NCBI GenBank assembly: GCA_937976375.1 | Contig: CALJRU010000031.1 | Location: 1-64,000 of the forward strand | DNA length: 64,000 nt | From: an uncultured Peptococcaceae bacterium | Lineage (GTDB): Bacteria; Bacillota; Peptococcia; Peptococcales; Peptococcaceae | Direction of reading: 5' to 3' | Shown here: positions 42,149 to 51,157 of the stretch, in pieces | Layout: each line of letters begins with the position of its first letter | How positions within the stretch are numbered: position 1 is the first letter of the stretch | The notes under the pieces: model-generated | The model's database searches: none | Told to the model about the DNA's origin: nothing | What the model saw: only the letters and a program-made list of their open reading frames with translations | Made by a program: the position numbers and the translations under genes

Positions 42149-44119
42149 TTATGCATTTGCATTTTGTGCAATCCAATCAGGAACAGAAATGACGCTATTG
42201 TCATCAGAGTTCAAATCGATGCATTCTGCCGCCGACAGCGATTGCGCCCCGTCAAGGGTGAGCAGATAACTGTAGAAGCGTGCGGTAAGCATTGTCACTG
42301 CACCAGCGCTTGGCGTCGCTTCCATATCGCTGAAATAGCTTTCCAGCTCGTCGGTCATAATACCGCGATCCTTCAAAGCCTGGAGATAAACGTCATTATC
42401 ATCGGCCAGCTTTTCAGCACCTTCAATCTCAATACAAGCTCGCGCCATGGTACCAATGATTTGTCGTGCCGGCACATTCTCGTTGACATAAATCTTGTCG
42501 CTGAGTTCAAAGCCGGCTTTTTTCACTGCATTGTTAACCATATTCTGGTAACGGTTCATGGTAATGGCATCATCCAAATAATAGTTGTTGTCATAGCCAC
42601 CATCGAGAACACCAAGACTGCGCAGCACCTTCACACCTGGGTAAGCCCAGTGATCCATAACATCTTCATGCGTCTGTGTATGATCAAGTTTGGCGCCCTG
42701 ATCAACCAAGAGATCCTGGATCATAGAAATGGCAGCGCTGTTATCTACCAGGTCACGAGGGGTTTTATCCAAAGACTTAGCCACTGCTACAGCCACACCG
42801 GCCGCTTCACCGCAAGCCATGCCAGTTGGCACAATGCGCGCAGAACCTGCTGCCAGTGACGTATACCCTGCCGAACGGCCAACCACCAACAGCCTATCCA
42901 CATCTTGTGGCACCAGGCTCTTATAGCCAATGGCATACTGATCGGGATAACCAACGACCGTACCGTAGGTCTGCGTTTTGGTTGGCTGTACGTCGACTGG
43001 ATAAGAGGTGACGCAAATCGCATCGTCCTGCCAACGATTTTCCAGCACATCATCAATCGTCAGATTGTATTCGCAGGTGATATGACGACTTTCGCGCACA
43101 TAGAGGTCATCCGCTGTGCCAACAAGCTGGCAGTCGCTGAAGCCCCAGAATTCATCCTGCAAATAAGGAATGATGTTTTCCAATTCTGCTTTGGCGCGTT
43201 CAATGCCTTCTTCGCGGCTTTCTTCATCCAATGGATCTACGTCAAAGATCAAAAGTGCATTGACAAGCACATCACCGTTGTCTTGTCGAGCCATGTTAAA
43301 GCCACGCAGACGCATGGCACTGTCTTCTGGCTCATATGCATAGCCTTCATCGCTGAAGCCCCATGCTGTGTTGCCGCTGACCCCCATGCTCGTTGATTTA
43401 TTGAACAATTCACCAATACCGCGCTTGATTGTCAGATAACGCGTCATGCTGTCCCAGTTCACGCCAGACAAGCGGAATACCAACGTTACGCCCATCTCAC
43501 GATCGCGCTCACCGATGTCTTCTCCGGCGTAAGTGTATGGCGCGCCAGCTGCTGCTGCCACATCGCCATCTTGTGTTGCATCAATGACATATGGCGCGTT
43601 ATAGGTGACTTCCTGCCCATCTTCCAACACCGTGACACCCGTAATCGTCGTGCCATTCATGACAGGCGCTTGGAATTCGGCATTGTAGCGCACAGTAATA
43701 TTGTCTTCTGATGTCAGCATATCTTGGAACACATTGGCAGCATTGACAATGTCAAAACCACTGCCGCCCACCGCATTCACAAACTCTTCATAGATACCAC
43801 CCACCAGGGTCGTGCCATCGCGGGTTTCAGGCACATCAATAAAGTTCAAGGCCCCAAGGGTGTACAGGCCGCCAGGCGTACTGTCTTTTGACAACAGCAA
43901 AGTCTTCATGCCATTGCGTGCTGCTGATACGGCCGCTGCAATGCCCTCTGGATCAGAACCAACAACGATAACGTCGTAGTCGCTGTCCGCTGTGCCTTCA
44001 TTCGTAAACTGAGGCAGAGATTCTGCCTCACCGGTTGATTCTGTGCCGCTGCTGCAACCAGAAAAAAGCATGGTCACGACGAGCAGCATCGCAATCAATG
44101 CAGTCATTTTTTTCTTCAT
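42149..44119 (-). CDS. lipoprotein FAD-dependent oxidoreductase
   Basis: Membrane-anchored external flavoenzyme. The 656-residue product has a lipoprotein signal with LFSGC (C22), a short Ser/Glu linker, and an FAD_oxidored-type domain starting DVIVVGSDPEGIAAA, with IDATQDGDVAAAAG and VPTGMACGEAAG near its end. The glycine loop reads G-S-D-P-E-G, with Asp in place of the usual middle Gly. The C-terminal part (about 495-656) contains an S-layer-homology-like DHWAYPGVKVLRSLGVLDG. Substrate unknown. It begins three bases after the racemase stop and is followed by the DUF1385 gene, suggesting a common transcript. Confidence 0.85.
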   Translation of the reverse strand: MKKKMTALIAMLLVVTMLFSGCSSGTESTGEAESLPQFTNEGTADSDYDVIVVGSDPEGIAAAVSAARNGMKTLLLSKDSTPGGLYTLGALNFIDVPETRDGTTLVGGIYEEFVNAVGGSGFDIVNAANVFQDMLTSEDNITVRYNAEFQAPVMNGTTITGVTVLEDGQEVTYNAPYVIDATQDGDVAAAAGAPYTYAGEDIGERDREMGVTLVFRLSGVNWDSMTRYLTIKRGIGELFNKSTSMGVSGNTAWGFSDEGYAYEPEDSAMRLRGFNMARQDNGDVLVNALLIFDVDPLDEESREEGIERAKAELENIIPYLQDEFWGFSDCQLVGTADDLYVRESRHITCEYNLTIDDVLENRWQDDAICVTSYPVDVQPTKTQTYGTVVGYPDQYAIGYKSLVPQDVDRLLVVGRSAGYTSLAAGSARIVPTGMACGEAAGVAVAVAKSLDKTPRDLVDNSAAISMIQDLLVDQGAKLDHTQTHEDVMDHWAYPGVKVLRSLGVLDGGYDNNYYLDDAITMNRYQNMVNNAVKKAGFELSDKIYVNENVPARQIIGTMARACIEIEGAEKLADDNDVYLQALKDRGIMTDELESYFSDMEATPSAGAVTMLTARFYSYLLTLDGAQSLSAAECIDLNSDDNSVISVPDWIAQNANA

Positions 44120-44122
44120 TTT

Positions 44123-44848
44123 TTACTCCTTTAACAAACACTCGCTGGTATACTGTTTTCCACTGCGGCGCACCGTCTCTGATGCCAGCACATCAATGGA
44201 ATCCAACACATCGGGGTCGTCGATGGGTAAATCACGTTTTAAAACCGAAAGCTCCGTGCAGCCAAGAATAAGACACTGTGCACCTCGTGCCCGCAGTGCA
44301 TTGGCAACAGCATCAAAGTCTTCCCGTGCTACCGGCTGACCAGCTTTCACACCATCATAAATCATATGCATCAGCGCTGCCTGACCGTCCTCGTCAGGCA
44401 CAATGGCATCCAGTCCTGCTTGCTGTGCGTATTTCTGATATGTGCCGGTCACAATGGTGCCAGTCGTCGCCATGATGCCGACACATTGTAAGTCTGCGAT
44501 GCGTTCTTTCGCGTAACGGATCGTTTCTTCCACAATATTCACAACTGGGATTTTCACCGCCTGCTGCAACTCATCGTAAAAATAATGGGCTGTGTTGCAC
44601 GGAATCACTACAAATGCACAGCCAGCCGCTTCCAAACGTTTTGCGTCCTCCACCATCACTGGCAGTGGATTGTCTGGAGACTGCTCGGTGATGAAGGCTG
44701 TGCGATCCGGAATGTCACAGTCATTGAACACAAGCATGTTGATGTGATCCTGGTCACACCCTGCTTTTGTCATTTCAATTACGCGCTGCATATAATATAC
44801 CGTCGCCATCGGTCCAACGCCGCCGATAACCCCTACTGCCTGTCTCAT
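44123..44848 (-). CDS. aspartate/glutamate racemase family protein
   Basis: Cofactor-independent amino-acid racemase that uses two cysteines. The 241-residue product begins MRQAVGVIGGVGPMAT and shows both catalytic regions, VIPCNTAHYF and LILGCTELS. Substrate specificity (Asp, Glu, broad) is not readable; the broad YgeA-type group is likely given the start motif. The ATG at 44848 follows AAGGGAG; a longer frame lacks a site. It heads an operon with a lipoprotein flavoenzyme and a DUF1385 protein. Confidence 0.88.
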   Translation of the reverse strand: MRQAVGVIGGVGPMATVYYMQRVIEMTKAGCDQDHINMLVFNDCDIPDRTAFITEQSPDNPLPVMVEDAKRLEAAGCAFVVIPCNTAHYFYDELQQAVKIPVVNIVEETIRYAKERIADLQCVGIMATTGTIVTGTYQKYAQQAGLDAIVPDEDGQAALMHMIYDGVKAGQPVAREDFDAVANALRARGAQCLILGCTELSVLKRDLPIDDPDVLDSIDVLASETVRRSGKQYTSECLLKE

Positions 44849-44886
44849 GGTGGTCACTCCCTTGTTGATGTTTGCATGTAACAATT

Positions 44887-44916
44887 ATTATACCCCATGA
44901 CGTCTGTGAAACACAA
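44887..44916 (-). promoter_or_regulatory. racemase operon promoter
   Basis: TTGTGT (44911-44916) and TATAAT (44887-44892) are 18 bases apart on the minus strand, about 40 bases before the start. Confidence 0.5.
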
Positions 44917-44978
44917 GCTACCCAACAGGCAAACCAAGTATAGGACAACATTCTTAATCATTTCTTAAAAGCATGCAC

Positions 44979-45016
44979 AAAAAAACAACGTAACTTTCTG
45001 CTTCTGTTACGTTGTT
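44979..45016 (-). terminator. terminator of the pyrophosphohydrolase gene
   Basis: AACAACGTAAC and GTTACGTTGTT form a perfect 11-pair stem followed by TTTTT on the minus strand, about 90 bases after the stop. Nothing else is seen between 45017 and 45108. Confidence 0.85.
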
Positions 45017-45108
45017 GATCCGTTATAATGATATTGTATGAATTGGTTCATTTCCATTATTTAATGTACATCATTGATCGCTGACAAAAAATACTGTGCA
45101 TGGCTGGC

Positions 45109-45429
45109 TTATTCAATGATTTCTTCCAGCAGAATCATTTTCGTAAAGCCGCCTCGAGTTTCTCGCTTGTGCAGGCGAATTTGATCCAACTCATCAAACG
45201 TGATGCCGTTCGCCTCTGCAATGGCATGAATAACTTCCAACACGTCTGCCAGTTCCGCCATTTCTTTTGTCACCTGATAATCGCACACTTCTTCGTCCAG
45301 TTTTTCGTCCAGCGCAAATAAAATATCATCTTTACTTTCAAGCACAGAGGTGACTGCCTCATCGCCGCCTTGCACAATCGCCGTCGGCACCTTGTCACGC
45401 ACCAGCTTATTATAGGAACGTCGCGCCAT
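45109..45429 (-). CDS. MazG-like nucleoside/phosphoribosyl pyrophosphohydrolase
   Basis: House-cleaning all-alpha NTP pyrophosphohydrolase. The 106-residue product has the conserved start YNKLVRDKVP, the metal-binding helices with KLDEEVCDY and KEMAELADVLEVI (E-x-x-E and E-x-x-D), and the C-terminal GGFTKMI. This small single-domain type resembles the phosphoribosyl-ATP pyrophosphohydrolase-like group but is not in a histidine operon. GAGGAGGGG precedes the ATG. It is divergent from a metallophosphoesterase gene. Confidence 0.85.
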   Translation of the reverse strand: MARRSYNKLVRDKVPTAIVQGGDEAVTSVLESKDDILFALDEKLDEEVCDYQVTKEMAELADVLEVIHAIAEANGITFDELDQIRLHKRETRGGFTKMILLEEIIE

Positions 45430-45508
45430 AAATGCCCCTCCTCTCCTTTTTGAATTTTCTGATTTTATTCTACCACAAAGCCCTGTTCCGTGAAAGCATT
45501 ATCACTTA

Positions 45509-45537
45509 TTGACAGCAATATTTTTCAATGCTACCCT
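45509..45537 (+). promoter_or_regulatory. metallophosphoesterase promoter
   Basis: TTGACA (45509-45514) and TACCCT (45532-45537) are 17 bases apart, 20 bases before the start codon. Confidence 0.55.
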
Positions 45538-45557
45538 AAAGCCAAGGAGATGAGAAT

Positions 45558-46412
45558 ATGAAAATTGGTTTCATTGGTGACTTACACATGGACTACAATA
45601 CTCACCATGATTTTCTCGCCGAATTCACACGTATCTGCAAGAATCTAACGCTAGATGCACTCGTTTTTTGCGGTGATACAACAACCGGCGCCTTCGGGTC
45701 GCTGGATTTCTATAACGACCTCTCTAAAAATGTCTCAACAAAAATTCTCGAAATTCCCGGCAACCATGAGCTTTATTGCACTGCTGGGAGAAACAAGCGC
45801 AAAAAGAATGAAGACCTATGCTTTGACGCCGACGAATACCTGGAACTCATGCTCGGCCATCCCATCTATAGCCTCTGCCTGCATCCAATCGTGCACGGTG
45901 ATTGGGTCATCATCGGCAGCCCAAGCTGGTACGACTTTTCCCTGCATCGCAAATACCATCATATGAGCGAAGCCACTAAGCGCCATTTTCTGCGCCGCTG
46001 CCCGGAATATAAATACGTGCTGACCGACGAAGACAATCCGCGCATCAACGAAGAAATTACTGCCCAAAGTTTAGATTTCATGGAACGCCAGCTCAAAACC
46101 ATTCGTGAGCGTCCAAACGGTGATCGTTACAAAATCTGCTCTGTCATTCATATGCTGCCGCGCCCTGAGCTCTATAAACAAAGCCACGTCTGGGGTACCA
46201 CCATCGCCTTTATGGGCAGCAAATACTATGCTGAACTCTATGAAAAGTATGGTGTTGATACCTGCATCTGCGCCCATTCCCACATTCGCATGGAGATGGA
46301 GCGAAACGGTGTCTACTACGTTAACGTCTCTTTGGGGCACAATTTCAAATGGAAACATAAGACCTCCCTCTACCAGGAGGTTCTCGACACCATGTACATC
46401 ATGGACATCTAA
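45558..46412 (+). CDS. calcineurin-like metallophosphoesterase
   Basis: Binuclear metal phosphoesterase. The 284-residue product carries the motifs in order: GDLHMD (8-13), FCGDTT, IPGNHELY, a His in VIHMLPRP and the final AHSHIRME. This is the ordinary calcineurin-type set; no extra domain suggests a protein, nucleotide or nucleic acid substrate. GGAG precedes the ATG. It has its own promoter and terminator, so it is monocistronic. Confidence 0.9.
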   Translation: MKIGFIGDLHMDYNTHHDFLAEFTRICKNLTLDALVFCGDTTTGAFGSLDFYNDLSKNVSTKILEIPGNHELYCTAGRNKRKKNEDLCFDADEYLELMLGHPIYSLCLHPIVHGDWVIIGSPSWYDFSLHRKYHHMSEATKRHFLRRCPEYKYVLTDEDNPRINEEITAQSLDFMERQLKTIRERPNGDRYKICSVIHMLPRPELYKQSHVWGTTIAFMGSKYYAELYEKYGVDTCICAHSHIRMEMERNGVYYVNVSLGHNFKWKHKTSLYQEVLDTMYIMDI

Positions 46413-46413
46413 A

Positions 46414-46450
46414 AAAACCGCTGTACAGCGTTACTGTGCAGCGGTTTTTT
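46414..46450 (+). terminator. terminator of the metallophosphoesterase gene
   Basis: AAAACCGCTGTACAG and CTGTGCAGCGGTTTT form a 15-pair stem with one G-T pair, then T. Confidence 0.9.
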
Positions 46451-46545
46451 GTGACAAAATGATGCGGTATCATTTGTTCCATAGCCAAACGCGTGCAGGC
46501 GCGATATGATGAAACCATCCTATATTATAGAAGGAAGGAATCATT

Positions 46546-47250
46546 ATGTGCACACGTTTTGTTTATCGCGCGAATGCGGTGATCACTGGATTCAATTTTG
46601 ATATTGATCTTGCCGTTTGGAACCATCAGCTCATCATGGATCACGATCATTTCGCCATTGGCATTCTGCGGCCAGACGGCTTGCGTCACACATATCATGG
46701 CGTACACCGCAACGGCAACGTCGGCACCCTGCTTTATGTTCACAGTGCGCCTGACGGCCTCTACACGGATGGCGTCGACTGCATGACCATTGCTGATCTC
46801 ACCGAGCAATTTGTGCAGGCTCGACTCAGTTTCGACGATGCCGTTCATCTTATTCAAACCAAAAAGATCACCTATGCAGCCGATGCCACCATGCAGGCCA
46901 TGCTTTCCGATCGTTATGGTCGCACCTTAATCATTGAGCCGGGTATTGGTTATCGTGTGGACAGCGGCCGCTTCTCATTGATTACCAACTACTCACTTCT
47001 GGCCCCAGAAAGCACGCGTCCCTTCATCGTCCCTGGCGATGACCGCTATGAGCGTGCAGCCGCAACACTTTCATCCTGCAATGAAACATTCAACGTCAGC
47101 GATGCTTTCGCCCTCCTCCGCAACGTGCGTCAAGAAGGTCCTTGGGCCACACGCGTGAGCTTCGTCTACGCTGCTCATGAAAATACCGTTTATTATGTTC
47201 AAAACAATCGTTTCGATGACATCCAGCAGCATCATTTTCCCTTATCATAA
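46546..47250 (+). CDS. small choloylglycine/penicillin V acylase-type Ntn hydrolase
   Basis: Linear-amide hydrolase of the CBAH/PVA family, whose members cleave bile salts, penicillin V, N-acyl homoserine lactones or unknown amides. The 234-residue product starts MCTRF; Cys2 becomes the N-terminal nucleophile after Met removal. Other visible parts are the GFNFDID segment near 15-21, GRTLIIEPG and ITNYSLL. It is shorter than typical bile-salt hydrolases (about 315-330 residues), so a non-bile substrate is likely. Lack of a signal peptide makes it cytoplasmic. It lies 13 bases before a hexapeptide acetyltransferase gene. Confidence 0.85.
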   Translation: MCTRFVYRANAVITGFNFDIDLAVWNHQLIMDHDHFAIGILRPDGLRHTYHGVHRNGNVGTLLYVHSAPDGLYTDGVDCMTIADLTEQFVQARLSFDDAVHLIQTKKITYAADATMQAMLSDRYGRTLIIEPGIGYRVDSGRFSLITNYSLLAPESTRPFIVPGDDRYERAAATLSSCNETFNVSDAFALLRNVRQEGPWATRVSFVYAAHENTVYYVQNNRFDDIQQHHFPLS

Positions 47251-47263
47251 GAAAGGAAACAAC

Positions 47264-47899
47264 ATGAATCCACATACGCTTTATCCCCGCAGCGGCGATC
47301 TCCAAACCATCTACCTGAAAAACGCCATCACCAATCCCAACATCCATGTCGGCGACTTTACCATCTACAACGACTTCGTTCACGATCCGCGCGATTTTGA
47401 AACCAACAACGTCCGCTATCACTACCCCATCAACAACGACCATCTTTACATCGGCAAGTATTGTTCCATCGCCTGCGGCGCCACCTTTCTTTTCAACAGC
47501 GCCAACCACACCTTGCACAGCTTATCCACCTATCCATTCCCCATTTTCTATGAGGAATGGCACCTGCCGCTCGCATCCATTTGCAACGCTTGGGACAACA
47601 AAGGCGACATTGTCATTGGCAGCGACGTGTGGATCGGCTACCAGGCCGTCATCCTCGCTGGCGTCACCATTGGTGATGGCGCTATCATCGGCGCCCGTGC
47701 CCTTGTTACAAAAGATGTTCTGCCCTACACCATCGTTGGCGGTGTGCCTGCCAAACCCATCCGCCGTCGGTTTGACGACGACACCATCCTCGCTCTGCAG
47801 CGCCTGCAATGGTGGGATTGGCCTGAATCCCTTCTCCGTCAGCATCTCTCAGCCATCCAAAATGGCGACATTGATGCATTAAACAAAGTTGCAACATAA
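47264..47899 (+). CDS. xenobiotic acetyltransferase (CatB/Vat-type hexapeptide family)
   Basis: Acetyl-CoA dependent O-acetyltransferase with a left-handed beta helix. The 211-residue product has an N-terminal cap, hexapeptide repeats in two blocks (IGKYCSIACGATFLF and IGSDVWIGYQAVILAGVTIG, quoted in part), a catalytic His in NSANHTLHSLSTYPF, and the late GGVPAKPIRRRF. The family includes chloramphenicol and streptogramin acetyltransferases, but many members have unknown or sugar substrates. I start at ATG 47264 after AAAGGA; the longer frame has no site. It probably shares a transcript with the Ntn hydrolase. Confidence 0.88.
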   Translation: MNPHTLYPRSGDLQTIYLKNAITNPNIHVGDFTIYNDFVHDPRDFETNNVRYHYPINNDHLYIGKYCSIACGATFLFNSANHTLHSLSTYPFPIFYEEWHLPLASICNAWDNKGDIVIGSDVWIGYQAVILAGVTIGDGAIIGARALVTKDVLPYTIVGGVPAKPIRRRFDDDTILALQRLQWWDWPESLLRQHLSAIQNGDIDALNKVAT

Positions 47900-47903
47900 A
47901 AAT

Positions 47904-47940
47904 CGCCCCTCAGCGACAAGGCTCCTGTCGCTGAGGGGCG
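47904..47940. terminator. bidirectional terminator
   Basis: CGCCCCTCAGCGACA and TGTCGCTGAGGGGCG form a perfect 15-pair stem around 7 bases, with T-rich flanks on both strands. It serves the acetyltransferase and pflB. Confidence 0.93.
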
Positions 47941-47946
47941 TGTGTT

Positions 47947-50190
47947 TTATACGCTTTCGTGGAAGGTACGCTTGATGACTTCAAGCTGCTGTTCACGGCT
48001 GAGTCGACTGAAATTAACTGCGTAGCCGGAAACACGAATGGTGAGGGTTGGATAAAGTTCCGGATGTTCCATCGCATCAAGAAGCACTTCACGGTTCATG
48101 ACGTTGACGTTGAGATGATGGGCGCTGCGCATGAAATAGCCATCAAGAATGGCTGAGAGATTATGGATGCGCTGCGCATCATCTCGGCCGAGGGCCGCTG
48201 GCACAATGGAGAAGGTATTGGACACGCCATCCTGGCAAACCTTGCGATAAGGAATTTTAGACACAGAATTCAAAGAAGCAAGGGCGCCGTTCTCATCGCG
48301 GCCATGCATTGGATTGGCGCCAGGCGCCAATGGTTCACCAATCTTGCGGCCATCTGGTGTAGACCCTGTCTTTTTGCCATACATGACATTGCTGGTGATG
48401 GTCAAGGCCGACAACGTGTGAATGCCGCCGCGATAAATTGGGTGACACTTGAGAGCATTGGAAAAATAGCTGACCACTTCCACAGCGATGTCATCGACAA
48501 AGTCGTTGTCGTTGCCGTATTTTGGAAAATCGCCAACGGTTTCGAAATCCACAGCAATGCCGCGCTCATCACGAATTGGGCGCACCTTCGCAAATTTGAT
48601 CGCCGAAAGAGAATCTGCTGCCACTGAAAGACCAGCAATGCCAAAGGCTGTAAGGCGTTCTACATTCGTGTCATGCAGCGCCATCTGGCTGGCTTCGTAA
48701 GCGTATTTGTCGTGCATATAGTGAATAATGTTGATGGCATCAACGTAAAGTTCTGCAACATAATCCATAACCTTTTTATAATTGGTGATGACATCAGAAT
48801 AATTCAAAACCTCGCCTGTCAACGGCTCAATGCCAGGAACAACTTTCACACCTTTGATTTCATCGACACCGCCATTGATGGCGTAGAGCAGGCTCTTTGC
48901 CAAATTGGCACGCGCACCAAAAAACTGCATCTGCTTGCCGATCTCCATGGCTGATACGCAGCAGGAAATGCCGTAGTCATCGCCATAAAGCGGGCGCATG
49001 ATGTCGTCGTTTTCATATTGAATGGAATCGGTTTCGATGCTCATCTTGGCGCAGAACTTCTTAAAGTTCTCTGGCAGATCACGGCTCCAAAGCACGGTGA
49101 GGTTTGGCTCCGGTGCAGTGCCTAAATTGATAAGGGTGTGCAGCATGCGATAAGAGTTTTTGGTCACTAAAGTGCGTCCGTCCACGCCCATGCCGCCGAT
49201 GGATTCGGTGACCCAAGTTGGATCGCCGCCAAAGAGCTCGTTGTATTCTGGCGTACGCAAGTGGCGGATCAAACGCAGCTTAATCACAAATTGGTCGATC
49301 AATTCCTGAGCGCCTTGTTCGTCAAGGATGCCGCGTTCGAGATCACGCTGAATGTAGATGTCAAGGAAGGTCGACGTGCGGCCGAGAGAGGTGGCCGCGC
49401 CATTGTTTTCTTTGGTACCGGCAAGATAAGCCATGTAAAGCGCCTGCACCGCTTCCTGTGCCGTCGCTGCTGGGCCGGAAATGTCAACGCCGTAACGCGT
49501 TGCCATCGATTTTATCTTGCCCAGCGCACGAATCTGCTCGCTGATTTCTTCGCGCAAACGAATGCGTTCTTCAGTCATTGGCCCATCGGCATTGCGCAGA
49601 TCTTCCTGCTTTGCTTCGATCAGGAAATCCACACCATAGAGTGCCACACGGCGATAATCACCGACAATACGGCCACGACCATACGCGTCTGGCAAGCCCG
49701 TCAAAAGCCCCGCGCTGCGCGCCGCACGTACACGCTGAGGATAGGCATCAAACACACCATCGTTGTGCGTCTTGCGGTACTCGGTGAAATGTTTTTCGAT
49801 CTCTGGATCAAGCGCATAGCCATACTGTTCCAACGCCGCCTTGGCCATGCGCATGCCGCCATAAGGATTTACGATGCGCTTAAGAGGCGCATCCGTCTGC
49901 AGACCAACGATGACCTCGTTGTCCTTATCGATATATCCTGGTGCAAAATTGTCGATGCCGGAAACAACGTGGGTCTCCACATCGATGATGCCCTTCTTCA
50001 CCTCTTCAACGATGAGATCACTGCATTTTTCCCACACACGATTGGTACGTTCTGTGGTTCCCGTAAGGAAGGCATCATCGCCTTCGTAAGGGGTATAGTT
50101 TCTTTGAATAAAGTTGCGCACATTGATCAAATGGCGCCATTCACCGCTGCGAAATCCGTCCCAGGCTGGGCTTTTTGTCAAATCCATCAT
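47947..50190 (-). CDS. pflB: formate C-acetyltransferase (pyruvate formate-lyase)
   Basis: Glycyl radical enzyme: pyruvate plus CoA to acetyl-CoA plus formate in anaerobic fermentation. The 747-residue product has the paired active cysteines in GISCCVSAMEIG and the radical glycine G722 in VRVSGYAVNF near the C-terminus. The ATG overlaps the pflA stop by four bases, with AAGGAG upstream, so pflA-pflB are coupled; the order, activase first, is the reverse of the common one. A probable ZTP riboswitch controls both, linking formate supply to one-carbon/purine status. Confidence 0.97.
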   Translation of the reverse strand: MMDLTKSPAWDGFRSGEWRHLINVRNFIQRNYTPYEGDDAFLTGTTERTNRVWEKCSDLIVEEVKKGIIDVETHVVSGIDNFAPGYIDKDNEVIVGLQTDAPLKRIVNPYGGMRMAKAALEQYGYALDPEIEKHFTEYRKTHNDGVFDAYPQRVRAARSAGLLTGLPDAYGRGRIVGDYRRVALYGVDFLIEAKQEDLRNADGPMTEERIRLREEISEQIRALGKIKSMATRYGVDISGPAATAQEAVQALYMAYLAGTKENNGAATSLGRTSTFLDIYIQRDLERGILDEQGAQELIDQFVIKLRLIRHLRTPEYNELFGGDPTWVTESIGGMGVDGRTLVTKNSYRMLHTLINLGTAPEPNLTVLWSRDLPENFKKFCAKMSIETDSIQYENDDIMRPLYGDDYGISCCVSAMEIGKQMQFFGARANLAKSLLYAINGGVDEIKGVKVVPGIEPLTGEVLNYSDVITNYKKVMDYVAELYVDAINIIHYMHDKYAYEASQMALHDTNVERLTAFGIAGLSVAADSLSAIKFAKVRPIRDERGIAVDFETVGDFPKYGNDNDFVDDIAVEVVSYFSNALKCHPIYRGGIHTLSALTITSNVMYGKKTGSTPDGRKIGEPLAPGANPMHGRDENGALASLNSVSKIPYRKVCQDGVSNTFSIVPAALGRDDAQRIHNLSAILDGYFMRSAHHLNVNVMNREVLLDAMEHPELYPTLTIRVSGYAVNFSRLSREQQLEVIKRTFHESV

Positions 50191-50918
50191 TGTTTACTGA
50201 CTCCTTCCAGTCTTTCATCAAGTAGTTTCTGACAGTGCGCCAACGCTGTCTCTGACAACGCCGGAACACCTTCTAACGCATACGGAAGATTGGAAACACG
50301 GTATTTTTCTCGGCCCAGTAAATGATAGCCTAGCAGCTCCACCTTTTGCACATTACGCATGCCTTTGATGTAATCAGCAAGCGCGCAAATGTGATCATCG
50401 CCATCGGTCAGCCCTGGCACAACGACATGACGCACCCACAGTGGCACATCAGCCTTCTGCACAGCATCCAAAAAAGCCAGGGTACGCTCCATCGTGGTGC
50501 CAGTGATTTGCTGATAGCCTTCCGGCATAAAATGCTTCACATCATAAAGCAGCAAATCCGTGTTGGCTAAGATGGCATCGTAATCGTCAAGCCCGACACC
50601 AGCGGTGTCGATGCAAGTATGCAGCCCAGCTTCTTTGCAAAGGCGCAGCGCCTCCGCAAGAAAGGCTGGCTGCTGCAGCGGCTCACCACCAGAAAAAGTG
50701 ACGCCGCCACCGCTGGCATCAAAATACGATTTGAAACGGCACAGCTTGTTGACGAGAGCCTCCGAAGTGATCACCTCACCACCATCATGGGTCCATGTAT
50801 CAGGATTGTGACAATAGCAGCAGCGAATGCCGCACCCCTGTAAAAACACCACTGTCCGAATACCAGGGCCATCCACCAGCCCCATGCTTTCGATGGAATG
50901 AATGTGACCTACTTGCAT
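50187..50918 (-). CDS. pflA: pyruvate formate-lyase activating enzyme
   Basis: Radical SAM activase that makes the glycyl radical on PflB. The 243-residue product starts with GHIHSIESMGLVDGPGIR (typical PflA opening) and the cluster motif C29-x3-C33-x2-C36 in CGIRCCYC, then YCHNPDTW and GGGVTFSGGEPL. GGAGGA lies before the ATG. It is the first gene of pflA-pflB, directly behind a riboswitch-type leader. Confidence 0.95.
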   Translation of the reverse strand: MQVGHIHSIESMGLVDGPGIRTVVFLQGCGIRCCYCHNPDTWTHDGGEVITSEALVNKLCRFKSYFDASGGGVTFSGGEPLQQPAFLAEALRLCKEAGLHTCIDTAGVGLDDYDAILANTDLLLYDVKHFMPEGYQQITGTTMERTLAFLDAVQKADVPLWVRHVVVPGLTDGDDHICALADYIKGMRNVQKVELLGYHLLGREKYRVSNLPYALEGVPALSETALAHCQKLLDERLEGVSKQ

Positions 50919-50939
50919 AACCGCTCCTCCTTCCGAAAT

Positions 50940-51044
50940 AAAACCAAAGAGCCGGCCATCCGGGCTCCTTGGCGCCCAGACGGTCGGCTCTATCAGTTAT
51001 ACTTCACACGAGGTCTCTCGCTTATTTCCGTCAGTCATATAACT
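50940..51044 (-). promoter_or_regulatory. probable ZTP (pfl-motif) riboswitch with terminator
   Basis: Read on the minus strand, P1 is AGTTATA (51044-51038) with TATAACT (51001-50995). Inside are ACTGACGGAAA, a P2 CGAG/CTCG hairpin (51020-51009) and GTGTGAAG. Downstream is the conserved CCGTCTGGGC (50983-50974), whose CCGTC can pair with GACGG (51032-51028) as the pseudoknot. These are the hallmarks of the ZTP/pfl RNA. The expression platform is an intrinsic terminator: AGAGCCGACC pairs with GGCCGGCTCT (50991-50948), with an inner CTGGGC/GCCCGG stem and a following U-rich tract. The terminator uses the conserved CCGTCTGGGC region, so ZTP/ZMP binding should prevent termination and turn pflA-pflB on. 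Confidence 0.82.
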
Positions 51045-51051
51045 TGGCTTG

Positions 51052-51080
51052 AGTATAGCATGTTCATTTTGTGCTGGCAA
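51052..51080 (-). promoter_or_regulatory. pflA-pflB promoter
   Basis: TTGCCA (51075-51080) and TATACT (51052-51057), 17 bases apart with a TG extension before the -10. Transcription would start right at the first riboswitch stem. Confidence 0.7.
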
Positions 51081-51157
51081 GACAATTTTTCACGTGAAGC
51101 TTCAGTTTTTCTCTGCAAAATCCCTGCAATAACGTTCGCACTGCGGGTTACAGAAAT

